From NCBI RefSeq assembly GCF_004348115.1, contig NZ_QPFB01000001.1:2032773-2096772 (forward strand): a stretch of 64,000 bases of DNA. The letters run 5' to 3'. Positions 27,445 through 37,770 of the stretch are shown here, piece after piece (position 1 is the stretch's first letter; each line of letters opens with the position of its first letter). The notes beneath the pieces are model-generated. The model was not told the DNA's origin, searched no databases, and saw only the letters and a program-made list of their open reading frames with translations. Source of the DNA: Stenotrophomonas sp. ATCM1_4. Lineage in GTDB: Bacteria > Pseudomonadota > Gammaproteobacteria > Xanthomonadales > Xanthomonadaceae. The position numbers and the translations under genes were made by a program.

Positions 27445-28395
27445 TTACTGCAGGACGCCCAGCAGCTCGACGTCGAAGGTCAGCGTGGACTCCGGGCCGA
27501 TCGGGCCGCTGCCATTGCTGCCATAGGCCAGCTCGGCGGGGATCCAGAAGCGGTACTTGGCGCCGACCGGCATCAGCGACACGCCTTCGGTCCAGCCCTT
27601 GATGACCTGGTTCAGGCCGAAATCGACCGGCTGGCCGCGCTCGTAGCTGCTGTCGAACACGGTGCCGTCCAGCAGCTTGCCTTCGTAGTTGACGCGCACG
27701 CGGCTGGTGGCCATCGGACGCTCGCCGCTGCCGGCGCGCAGCACCTGGTACTGCAGGCCCGAGGCGGTGGTCACCACGCCCGGCTGGGTCTTGTTCTTGG
27801 CCAGGAACGCGTTGCCCTGCTCACGGTTCTTGCCGGCGACGGCGGACTGCTTGGCGGTGCTGAATGCCTGCAGCGTGGCCTTGGCCTGCTCATGGGTCAT
27901 CAGCGGGTTGCCCTTGGAGAACACGTCGTTGACCGCCTTGAACACCGAGTTCAGGTCGATGTCGTCCTTGATCGCGGCCAGCGACGGGCCCACGGCATAG
28001 CTGCCGAGCATCAGGCCGACCTTCTTGCGGTCGACGGTCGGCTGGCTGCCCGGCGCCAGGCCCGGCACCTGCTGGCCGGCGCGGGCCATCATCACGGCGC
28101 GCAGCGCGGCGTCGGTCTGCTGGGCTTCTTCCTGCGAGAGCAGCGGCTGGCCGCCGGCGAACGCATTCTCAACGGCACGGCGCAGTTCGGCCACGTCCAC
28201 TTCGCCAGCGATGGGCTCAAACGAGCTGGCGACATCGATACCGATGGCATAACTGATCGTTTCACGTTCCGAGGTCAAAACGGACTTCTCCTTGGTAGCC
28301 GCCGGAGCGGCAGGTTGTTGCGAAAACGCGACCCCGGGGGCCGCCATCGCCAGAATCAGAAGCGACGCAACTGCGCCACGCTTTCCCATCTTCAT
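27445..28395 (-). CDS. Periplasmic FKBP-type peptidyl-prolyl isomerase with a duplicated N-terminal domain
   Basis: A 316-residue FkpA/Mip-like isomerase. A signal peptide (cleavage after AFS, about residue 25) sends it to the periplasm. The C-terminal FKBP domain (about residues 205-316) has [36 protein letters not shown] and IPAELAYGS, so it should be active. The N-terminal dimerisation domain appears twice: the segment around [13 protein letters not shown]...[14 protein letters not shown] is echoed by [13 protein letters not shown]...[14 protein letters not shown]. This makes the protein some 50-80 residues longer than usual Mip/FkpA proteins. The ATG at 28395 follows an AGGAAA Shine-Dalgarno. 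It should assist folding of exported proteins. Confidence 0.88.
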   Translation of the reverse strand: MKMGKRGAVASLLILAMAAPGVAFSQQPAAPAATKEKSVLTSERETISYAIGIDVASSFEPIAGEVDVAELRRAVENAFAGGQPLLSQEEAQQTDAALRAVMMARAGQQVPGLAPGSQPTVDRKKVGLMLGSYAVGPSLAAIKDDIDLNSVFKAVNDVFSKGNPLMTHEQAKATLQAFSTAKQSAVAGKNREQGNAFLAKNKTQPGVVTTASGLQYQVLRAGSGERPMATSRVRVNYEGKLLDGTVFDSSYERGQPVDFGLNQVIKGWTEGVSLMPVGAKYRFWIPAELAYGSNGSGPIGPESTLTFDVELLGVLQ

Positions 28396-28480
28396 TCGCT
28401 GCTTTCCTGGAAGTGAACAAACGCCACCGGTGGCGCGAGGGGCGACATTGTCGCATGCGCACCGGATATGTCGAGGCAGG

Positions 28481-29047
28481 TCAACGCGCCGGAACCGGGG
28501 CCGCCAGCTCGCGATCGATCGCCGCGCGCAGCTCCGGGTCATCCGGGCGCACCCGGCTCGGGAACTGCGCCACCACCCGCCCGTCGCGGGAGATCAGGTA
28601 CTTGTGGAAGTTCCAGGCCGGTGCCACGCCGGTGGCACGCGTCAACTCGCGGTACAGCGGCGTGGTTTCCGGGCCGATCACATGCACTTTCTGGAACATC
28701 GGGAAGCGCACGCCATAGGTCAGCGTGCAGAACTCCTGGATCTGCTCCTCGCTGCCGGGCTCCTGGCCTTTGAAATCATTGGACGGAAAGCCCAATACGG
28801 CAAAACCACGCGCGGACAGTTGCTGTTGCAATGCCTCCAGCCCTTCGTACTGGGGCGTGAAGCCACATTTGGAGGCGGTGTTGACCACCAGCAACACCTT
28901 GCCGCCGTAAGTGCGGTTCAGGTTGATCTCCTCCTTGCCGGCCAACGAACGGTAGTTCTGGTCCAGCAAGGGGCCGGCCGACGCCCCGGCAATGGCGCCG
29001 AAGCCAACTCCAACCACCAGTCCAATCAATGCGTTACGAAGCTTCAT
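28481..29047 (-). CDS. Exported glutathione peroxidase-family protein
   Basis: A 188-residue thiol peroxidase of the glutathione-peroxidase family. The redox cysteine C61 is in NTASKCGFTPQY, replacing the selenocysteine of animal enzymes. GFPSNDFKGQEPGS and the WNFHKYLI block complete the signature. The N-terminus (LIGLVVGVGFGAIAGASA) is a signal peptide or membrane anchor, so it acts in the periplasm, probably using thioredoxin-like donors to remove peroxides. The ATG at 29047 is chosen for its GGAGA spacing; one at 29053 is possible. It heads the minus-strand run that continues with the FKBP isomerase, about 85 bases downstream. Confidence 0.88.
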   Translation of the reverse strand: MKLRNALIGLVVGVGFGAIAGASAGPLLDQNYRSLAGKEEINLNRTYGGKVLLVVNTASKCGFTPQYEGLEALQQQLSARGFAVLGFPSNDFKGQEPGSEEQIQEFCTLTYGVRFPMFQKVHVIGPETTPLYRELTRATGVAPAWNFHKYLISRDGRVVAQFPSRVRPDDPELRAAIDRELAAPVPAR

Positions 29048-29131
29048 GAGCATTCTCCGGGTGACCTGGGCCGCCATCGGGCGGCATAGGCCATCAGTTG
29101 GGCATGCAGGGAGTTGCATGCCGCCGTGTCG

Positions 29132-29153
29132 GTGTTATAGTTGCATACAACAC
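29132..29153 (+). promoter_or_regulatory. Candidate YtrA/GntR operator and promoter
   Basis: A near-perfect palindrome, GTGTTRTA-N6-TAYAACAC, overlaps a -10 hexamer TATAGT (29136-29141). A weak -35 (TTGCAT, 29114-29119) stands 16 bases upstream. It is 27 bases before the first gene of the operon encoding the GntR-type regulator, so autorepression is the simple reading. YtrA-type operators in Bacillus have a similar GTGT...ACAC form, by recollection. Confidence 0.65.
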
Positions 29154-29179
29154 CAGCCACCCTACACAGGGAGTCCGAG

Positions 29180-29425
29180 ATGGCCAGCAAGCACAGCAGA
29201 CACGTCCTACCGGCCCTGACCGTCAGCGGCGCACTGTTGCTGCTTGGCTGCTCGGCTGCACTGCAGAGCGGTCAAACCGACCGCGGGAATTATGCAGCGC
29301 AGGCAGCTGGTGAACAGCAGGATGCTACCGCCCCCACCCATGCGAAACGACCGGCCCGACGGATGCGTACCAGTCTGTCACTGCCCTACTTCTCCTTCGC
29401 ACAGTCGCTGAATCCGCGGAGCTGA
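29180..29425 (+). CDS. Small lipoprotein leading the YtrA operon
   Basis: An 81-residue protein with a signal peptide and a good lipobox (LLLLGCS, lipidated Cys at about residue 22), hence a membrane-anchored lipoprotein. The mature part is polar and then basic (KRPARRMRTS), and ends in an aromatic motif SLPYFSFAQSLNPRS. I do not recognise the family. An AGGGAG Shine-Dalgarno precedes the ATG. The gene ends 3 bases before the GntR regulator gene and follows the candidate operator, so it is the first member of the operon. The C-terminal motif may be a docking or binding site, but that is a guess. Confidence 0.75.
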   Translation: MASKHSRHVLPALTVSGALLLLGCSAALQSGQTDRGNYAAQAAGEQQDATAPTHAKRPARRMRTSLSLPYFSFAQSLNPRS

Positions 29426-29428
29426 CCC

Positions 29429-29791
29429 ATGACCGATATCCAGTGGAGCGATGGCGCTCCCATCTACCGCCAGCTGAAGGATCGCGTGATCGCGATGATG
29501 CTGGACGGTGTCCTCAAGCCGGGTGATGCCCTGCCCTCGGTGCGCCAGGTGGCGGCCGAGTACCAGCTCAATCCGATCACCGTCTCGCGGGCCTACCAGG
29601 AGTTGGCCGACGAGAACCTGGTCGAGAAGCGCCGTGGCCTTGGCATGTTCATGACCGAGGAAGCAGCGCTGAAACTGCGCGGCAACGAGCGCGACCGTTT
29701 TCTCAACGATGAATGGCCCAGCGTACTGGAGCGCATCCAGCGCCTGGGCCTGACCTTGAAAGATCTGCTGCCACCGGGGACCACTCTATGA
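29429..29791 (+). CDS. GntR-family regulator, YtrA subfamily
   Basis: A 120-residue regulator made of a GntR winged helix (about residues 10-78: PIYRQLKDRVIAMMLDGVLK, GDALPSVRQVAAEYQLNPIT) and only a short two-helix tail. The short C-terminus is diagnostic for the YtrA subfamily, which commonly represses neighbouring ABC transporter genes and often responds to cell-envelope antibiotics. Its stop overlaps the start of the ABC ATPase gene (ATGA, 29788-29791). The palindrome at 29132-29153 is its likely operator. The inducing signal cannot be told from sequence. Confidence 0.9.
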   Translation: MTDIQWSDGAPIYRQLKDRVIAMMLDGVLKPGDALPSVRQVAAEYQLNPITVSRAYQELADENLVEKRRGLGMFMTEEAALKLRGNERDRFLNDEWPSVLERIQRLGLTLKDLLPPGTTL

Positions 29792-30660
29792 ACGCCGCCG
29801 TCGAAGCCGTCGTTTCCGCCAAGGGCCTGCGCAAGGCCTACAAGCAGAAGCCGGCACTGGACAACACCAGCTTCACCATTGAACCGGGTCGCATCGTCGG
29901 CCTGATCGGCCCCAACGGCGCCGGCAAGACCACCGCGCTGAAGGCCCTGCTCGGCCTGACCGCGGTCGAAGGCGAGCTGCGGGTGCTGGGCATGGACCCG
30001 CGCACCCGGCGCAACGCGCTGATGAACGACGTGTGCTTCATCGCCGACGTGGCGGTGCTGCCGCGCTGGATCCGGGTCAAGGAGGCCATCGACTTCGTCG
30101 CCGGCGTCCACCCGCGCTTCGACCGCGCCCGCTGCGAGCGCTTCCTGGCCAATACCAAGCTCAACCCGAAGCAGCGCGTGCGCGAGCTGTCCAAGGGCAT
30201 GGTGGTGCAGCTGCACCTGGCCCTGGTGATGGCCATCGACGCCAAGGTACTGGTGCTCGACGAGCCGACCCTGGGCCTGGACATCCTGTACCGCAAGGAG
30301 TTCTACCAGCGCCTGCTGGAAGACTACTTCGACGAGCAGAAGACCATCATCGTCACCACCCACCAGGTGGAGGAGATCGAGCACATCCTCACCGACGTGC
30401 TGTTCATCCGCGACGGCCGGATCGTCCTGTCCACCGACATGGAAACCCTGGCCGACCGCTACACCGAGTTGCTGGCCTCGGCGGACACGCTGGAAGCAGC
30501 GCGCGCGCTGGGCCCGATCGACGAGCGCAGCCTGCCGTTCGGCAAGACCGTCCTGCTCTACGACGGCGTCGAGCGCAGCCGCATCGCCGCCCTCGGTGAA
30601 ACCCGCAACCCCGGCCTGGCCGACCTATTCGTGGCCACCATGAAGGGAACCTACGCATGA
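29788..30660 (+). CDS. ABC transporter ATP-binding protein (YtrA operon)
   Basis: A 290-residue ATPase with Walker A GPNGAGKTTALKALL (about residues 40-54), signature ELSKGMVVQLHLAL and Walker B VLVLDEPTLGLD. The last ~75 residues form a C-terminal extension of the kind seen in CcmA-like export ATPases. It should power the membrane protein encoded next. The start codon at 29788 overlaps the regulator stop, and the stop overlaps the permease start (ATGA at 30657), so three genes are translationally coupled. Direction of transport is probably export or target removal from the membrane, by analogy with YtrA-linked systems. Confidence 0.9.
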   Translation: MNAAVEAVVSAKGLRKAYKQKPALDNTSFTIEPGRIVGLIGPNGAGKTTALKALLGLTAVEGELRVLGMDPRTRRNALMNDVCFIADVAVLPRWIRVKEAIDFVAGVHPRFDRARCERFLANTKLNPKQRVRELSKGMVVQLHLALVMAIDAKVLVLDEPTLGLDILYRKEFYQRLLEDYFDEQKTIIVTTHQVEEIEHILTDVLFIRDGRIVLSTDMETLADRYTELLASADTLEAARALGPIDERSLPFGKTVLLYDGVERSRIAALGETRNPGLADLFVATMKGTYA

Positions 30661-31673
30661 ACGCCGCACACCACATCACCCCGCTGGGCAAGCTGAAGTG
30701 GCTGCTCAAGCGCGAATACTGGGAAAACAAGGGCGGTTTCTTCTGGGCACCGGTCGTGGCCGGCGGCGTGTCGCTGCTGCTGTCCTCGATGGCGATCATC
30801 GCCGGCCTGTGGGCAGCCAGCCGTGCGGCAAGCACCGGCGACCTCCATATCAATGGGGTGAACGTCAACGGCCTGGACCTGAGCCTGCTGACCAGCCAGA
30901 TGTCGGCCGGTGATGCCCAGGACCTGGCCAACGGCATCAACTTCACCCTGCTGCTCAGCGCCGGCTGGCCGTTCATCGTGCTGATGTTCGTGGTGTTCTT
31001 CTACTTCCTGGGCGCGCTGTACGACGATCGCCGCGATCGCAGCATCCTGTTCTGGAAGTCGATGCCGCTGTCGGACACCCAGACCGTGCTGTCCAAGCTG
31101 ATCGCCGGTGTCGTGCTGGCACCGCTGCTGGCCACCGTGGCCGCCATTGTCGCCATGTTCGGCTTCCTGGCCATCATCAGCCTGGTCGTGCTCGCCCATG
31201 GTGGCAGCCCGATGACGCTGATCTGGGGCCCCGCCGAGCCGCTGACGATCGCCGCATCGTTCCTGTGCCGCATCCCGGTCTACGCGCTGTGGGCGTTGCC
31301 GACCGCCGGCTGGCTGCTGATGTGCTCGGCCTGGGCCAAGAGCAAGCCGTTCCTGTGGGCGGTGATGCTGCCGGTGTTCTCCGGCGTGGTGGTGAGCTGG
31401 TTCGGCCTGATGCGCCTGTTCGGCAGCGACGGCAGCTGGTTCTGGGCGCACGTGGTTGGTCGCCTGCTGCTGGGCACCGTCCCCGGCGTGGATCTGGCCT
31501 ACACCGCCGATGCCCGTGCCCCGCGTGAGTCGCTGCATTCGTTGCTGGATGGCTTCTCCCCGGCCACCCAGTTCGCCGCCCTGGCCACGCCGGAGTTGTG
31601 GATTGGCGCCGCGGTGGGCATCGTCTTCATCGCCGCCGCCATCTGGCTGCGCCAGCGCCGCGACGAAATCTAA
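30657..31673 (+). CDS. ABC transporter permease (YtrA operon)
   Basis: A 338-residue integral membrane protein with about six hydrophobic segments: near residues 27-52, 102-122, 150-185, 200-225, 232-260 and 308-332. A periplasmic loop between the first two (VNGLDLSLLTSQMSAG) and the conserved DDRRDRSILFWKSMPLSD cytoplasmic motif are typical of the ABC-2 type permeases that pair with YtrA-type ATPases. It overlaps the ATPase gene by 4 bases. Together they form one transporter. The substrate is not predictable. Confidence 0.85.
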   Translation: MNAAHHITPLGKLKWLLKREYWENKGGFFWAPVVAGGVSLLLSSMAIIAGLWAASRAASTGDLHINGVNVNGLDLSLLTSQMSAGDAQDLANGINFTLLLSAGWPFIVLMFVVFFYFLGALYDDRRDRSILFWKSMPLSDTQTVLSKLIAGVVLAPLLATVAAIVAMFGFLAIISLVVLAHGGSPMTLIWGPAEPLTIAASFLCRIPVYALWALPTAGWLLMCSAWAKSKPFLWAVMLPVFSGVVVSWFGLMRLFGSDGSWFWAHVVGRLLLGTVPGVDLAYTADARAPRESLHSLLDGFSPATQFAALATPELWIGAAVGIVFIAAAIWLRQRRDEI

Positions 31674-31702
31674 GCCCTCATCCGCAATCGCAAGGAAAAC
31701 AG

Positions 31703-32533
31703 ATGAATATCAAGCCCTTCCTGTTCGCCCTCGCCCTGCTGCCGGCCGGCGCCTTCGCGGCCGAGGAACACTGCAAGTTCTCCGAGCCCAAGGCGCTGGA
31801 ACTGGAACTCGGCGACGCCAAGGCCGTGGTGTTCGAGGTCAACAGCCACGACCTGCGCCTGGTCGCAAGCCCTGGTGCCAGGGCGGCGGTTTCCGGCCGC
31901 GCCTGCGCCTCCACCCAGGACCTGCTGCGCCAGTTGTCGGTCAGCCAGCAGAAGGTCGGCGACAAGCTGGTGGTCCGCCTGGAACGCCAGAGCCAGGGCC
32001 TGAACTTCAACTTCAGGGGCAGCACCTACGCTTACCTGGACGTGTCCGGCACCCTGCCGGACACGATCCTGGTGCAGCTGAAGGTCGGCTCAGGCGACGC
32101 CTCGCTGACCGGTGCGCATTCGATGAGCGCCGATGTCGGTTCCGGCGACGTGGTCGCCCGTGACATCAAGGGCCTGGCCACCGCCGCGGTGGGCTCCGGT
32201 GACATCGAGCTGAGCACCATCAGCGCACTCCACGTCGTCTCCATCGGCTCGGGCGACGTCAAGGTCGACGGCGTGCGTGGCGACGCCCGGGTCGGCAGCA
32301 TCGGCTCCGGCGACCTGGAACTGCGCAACGTGCAGGGCGCGGTGAGCATCGACAGCGTCGGCTCCGGCGACGTCGACGTGCGCGACGTGCGCGGTGCCGT
32401 CAGCGTCGGTTCGCTCGGCTCGGGCGATGTCGAAGTCCGCAACGCCGCCAGCCTGCAGGTGCGTCGTACCGGCAGTGGCTCGGTCAACCACTCCGGCATC
32501 ACCGGCACGGTCGACCTGCCCAAGAAGCGCTGA
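31703..32533 (+). CDS. Exported GSGD-repeat protein (DUF2807/GIN-like beta-helix)
   Basis: A 276-residue periplasmic protein with a signal peptide ending at AFA (about residue 19). The C-terminal 150 residues consist of eight imperfect repeats of about 18 residues, each marked by GSGD followed by alternating hydrophobic residues (VGSGDVVA, VGSGDIEL, IGSGDVKV, IGSGDLEL, VGSGDVDV, LGSGDVEV; the last is TGSGSVNH). This pattern is expected of a right-handed beta-helix and matches the DUF2807 (putative auto-transporter adhesin, head GIN) and DUF4097 type. It has an AAGGA Shine-Dalgarno and follows the permease by 29 bases. It probably acts on the envelope side of the same system; no enzymatic motif is visible. 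Confidence 0.85.
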   Translation: MNIKPFLFALALLPAGAFAAEEHCKFSEPKALELELGDAKAVVFEVNSHDLRLVASPGARAAVSGRACASTQDLLRQLSVSQQKVGDKLVVRLERQSQGLNFNFRGSTYAYLDVSGTLPDTILVQLKVGSGDASLTGAHSMSADVGSGDVVARDIKGLATAAVGSGDIELSTISALHVVSIGSGDVKVDGVRGDARVGSIGSGDLELRNVQGAVSIDSVGSGDVDVRDVRGAVSVGSLGSGDVEVRNAASLQVRRTGSGSVNHSGITGTVDLPKKR

Positions 32534-32564
32534 TCCCCATCCCCGTCCGCAACGGAAGCCCACC

Positions 32565-33149
32565 ATGAAACTCGTCAACGCCCCCCTGCTCGCCCTGATG
32601 CTCGCCCTGCCGCTGGCCGCCTGTGGCGAGCGCCCGCAGGCCAATGCGCCGCAGACCGACACCACGCTCGGCCAGAAGGTCCGCGAAGCCACCAACGAGG
32701 CACGCAAGGAACTGGCCCAGGGCAACATCAGCATTGGCAGCGACGGTGCCAAGGTCGAGATCTCGCCCGCCGGCGACCTGCTGATCAACGGCACCGCCGT
32801 CGCGCTGAACGACAGCCAGCGCGCGCTGACCCTGCAGTATCGCGAACGGACCATCGCCATCGCCGAGGCCGGCATCGAGATCGGTGTGCAGGGCGCCAAC
32901 CTGGGCGCGCGCGCGGCCGGCGAAGCCCTGAAGGGCATCTTCAGCGGTGACACCGACAAGATCGAGGAACGCGTCAACGCCGAAGCCGAGAAGCTCAAGG
33001 CCAATGCGGCGAAGATCTGCGACCAGATGCCGGCGTTGCTGGCCACCCAGCAGCAGCTGGCGGCAGCGGTACCGGAGTTCCGGCCATACGCCAAGATGGA
33101 CCAGAGCGACATCGACGACTGTCGCGACGGGCACGTCGAACTGCCCTGA
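32565..33149 (+). CDS. YggN-like (DUF2884) lipoprotein
   Basis: A 194-residue lipoprotein: signal peptide with lipobox LPLAAC (Cys about residue 18), then a helical region and a small beta segment (VEISPAGDLLINGTAVALND), then a long amphipathic helix (KIEERVNAEAEKLKANA). The pattern corresponds to DUF2884 proteins such as E. coli YggN, whose function is unknown. It follows the GSGD-repeat gene by 31 bases on the same strand. The next gene encodes a shorter relative. The C-terminal PEFRPYAKMDQSDIDDC motif recurs in that relative as PEFKGYAE. Confidence 0.78.
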   Translation: MKLVNAPLLALMLALPLAACGERPQANAPQTDTTLGQKVREATNEARKELAQGNISIGSDGAKVEISPAGDLLINGTAVALNDSQRALTLQYRERTIAIAEAGIEIGVQGANLGARAAGEALKGIFSGDTDKIEERVNAEAEKLKANAAKICDQMPALLATQQQLAAAVPEFRPYAKMDQSDIDDCRDGHVELP

Positions 33150-33258
33150 TCCCGGTGCTGGGCGTACCTGCGGGCCGCGCTCCAGGTCGCCACAGGGACA
33201 GCGCGGACGGCGGGAGCGGTAGAATGCCGCTTCCGCCGTTCACGTATCTGCTGCTGTC

Positions 33259-33693
33259 ATGAAGAAACTGCTGCTGCTCGCCTTGGTTGCCTTCGCCGTG
33301 CTCGCCACCGGCTGCGACCGCGAAAAGTACGCTGCCCATCGGTCCGAGCGCAGCAAGCCCAAGACCGAGGTCACCACCGACCGCATCGCGATCCGTCGCG
33401 CCCCGTTCCCGAACCTGGACATCCTTCCCGATGGCCAACTGCGCGTGGACGACATCGAGATCCCGCTCAAGCCCGAGCAGCGCGAACTGCTGCAGACCAG
33501 CTTCGTGAAGCTGCAGATCCTGCGCCAGAACACCCTGACCGACGCCGCCAGCAACGGCGCCGCGCCCACTTCGCGCACGGTCCGGATCGATGTACCCGCC
33601 AACCAGCCGGTGTTCCCGGCCGATCTCGCCGAGCGCGTTCCCGAGTTCAAGGGCTATGCCGAGGCCCTGGCCAACACCCAGGCGGTTCGCTGA
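33259..33693 (+). CDS. Second, shorter YggN-like lipoprotein
   Basis: A 144-residue lipoprotein (lipobox LATGC, Cys about residue 19). The core FPNLDILPDGQLRVDDIEIP lines up with SDGAKVEISPAGDLLINGTA of the preceding protein. Both are followed by a segment rich in Gln/Leu/Thr and end with a PEF-x-x-YA motif, so the two look like diverged tandem copies, this one lacking the long helix. A TAGAAT hexamer at 33220-33225 may give it its own promoter in addition to read-through. Function unknown. Confidence 0.72.
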   Translation: MKKLLLLALVAFAVLATGCDREKYAAHRSERSKPKTEVTTDRIAIRRAPFPNLDILPDGQLRVDDIEIPLKPEQRELLQTSFVKLQILRQNTLTDAASNGAAPTSRTVRIDVPANQPVFPADLAERVPEFKGYAEALANTQAVR

Positions 33694-33776
33694 GCCGATG
33701 CCCGCCGGCGCGCCTCCAGGCGCGAAGCCGGCAATCCTCCCGTCAGTGCCGGCAGCCGCAGCCGCCGGCACCCTCG

Positions 33777-33801
33777 GCTTGGCGGCCGAGGCCGCTCCTA
33801 C
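33777..33801 (-). repeat. REP palindrome
   Basis: A 25-base element ending GGCCGCTCCTAC, the reverse orientation of the GTAGGAGCG element, lies between the convergent lipoprotein and fumarase genes. It differs from the 15770-15794 copy at three positions. Confidence 0.65.
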
Positions 33802-33843
33802 CCGGGTCCCAACGGGTAGAAGCGCCCCCGGAGCACGCCGACC

Positions 33844-36888
<3,045 letters not shown>

Positions 36889-36926
36889 TCGGCGACCCTG
36901 CACGCCCCTCATCCGGCCTGCGGCGA

Positions 36927-36953
36927 CGGCGGAGCGAAAGCTCCGCCGTTTCC
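36927..36953 (+). terminator. Terminator-like hairpin after purB
   Basis: A stem GGCGGAGC / GCTCCGCC with a GAAA tetraloop (36928-36947) is followed by GTTTCCTT, 40 bases after the purB stop. The T-run is interrupted, so efficiency may be moderate. Confidence 0.65.
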
Positions 36954-37038
36954 TTATGAACGGGCCGCAGGCACCACGTAATAAAATCTTCGCACGGCCT
37001 CTGCCAGCATCGGGCAACCCGATGACAGTGGAGTCCCC

Positions 37039-37563
37039 ATGCGGATCAATCCCTTCCTGCTCGCCCCGGCCCTGGCCGCGCTCAGCGCCTGCAACCCCGG
37101 CACCCCGGAAGCCGGCACCGCCGCGCCCGCGGCAGCGGCACCATCGCCGGCCACTGCGACGGCCGTTTCCGACACCCTCAACGATCCGGGCAGCGGCGCC
37201 GACTGCGCCGGCAAGAACCTGCGCATCAGCCGCGACAACACCACGCTGGTCATCAACGGCGAATGCGGCGAGGTCACCATCACCGCCTCCGGCGGCAGCC
37301 TCAACTTCGACAAAGCCCGGACCATCGTCCTCGAAGGCAGCCATTACACGGTGCTCAACACCGACGTGGACACGGTGCGGGTGGTGGGCAGTGACAACAC
37401 GCTCAACCTGACCAATGCCCGCCGCATCGAGGTCAGTGGCAACAACAACATGATCCTGTCCCGCGAAACGGCCCAAATCCAGTTCAGCGGCAATACCAAC
37501 ACGCTCAACACCGACGCCCAGCCTCAAGTGGACGACCGCGGCAGCGGCAACCGGGTCATCTGA
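37039..37563 (+). CDS. DUF3060 lipoprotein
   Basis: A 174-residue lipoprotein. The signal peptide ends at a lipobox (ALSAC, Cys about residue 18) and an Ala/Pro/Thr-rich linker (about residues 22-45) leads to a DUF3060 domain. That domain is built of short repeats: NTTLVINGECGEVTITASGG, GSHYTVLNTDVDTVRVVG, NTLNLTNARRIEVSG, NTNTLNTDAQ. They suggest a small beta-helix on the periplasmic face. No catalytic motif is visible and the function is not known. It stands alone between purB and the ribosomal oxygenase gene. Confidence 0.82.
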   Translation: MRINPFLLAPALAALSACNPGTPEAGTAAPAAAAPSPATATAVSDTLNDPGSGADCAGKNLRISRDNTTLVINGECGEVTITASGGSLNFDKARTIVLEGSHYTVLNTDVDTVRVVGSDNTLNLTNARRIEVSGNNNMILSRETAQIQFSGNTNTLNTDAQPQVDDRGSGNRVI

Positions 37564-37660
37564 CCTGCCCCCGTCCCCGTAGCGCGGCGCCATGCTCCGT
37601 CGGGGCCTTGCCGGCCACGCCGCCCAGCGTGGCCCGGCACCACTGTCATCCCCGTGGCGA

Positions 37661-37674
37661 TTGATCCAGATCAG
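37661..37674 (+). promoter_or_regulatory. FNR/Anr-box-like site upstream of the ribosomal oxygenase gene
   Basis: TTGAT-N4-ATCAG matches the FNR/Anr consensus TTGAT-N4-ATCAA in nine of ten positions. It lies about 100 bases before the oxygenase start; a weak -10 (GACAAT, 37707-37712) follows. One such match can arise by chance. Confidence 0.35.
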
Positions 37675-37770
37675 CCGCCCATCGTGCGGTTTGCCGCCAA
37701 CAAGGGGACAATAGCCGCGATACGCGCCGCAGGCGCCTGATTCCCGTTTTCCGCTGCAAGGATCTCCCCC

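Noticed and set aside
32080..32500. A repeated DNA pattern (GGCTCCGGCGA-type) suggesting a CRISPR or tandem array
   Set aside because: The repeats are in frame, imperfect, and encode the GSGD motif of a protein, with no constant repeat and variable spacer layout.
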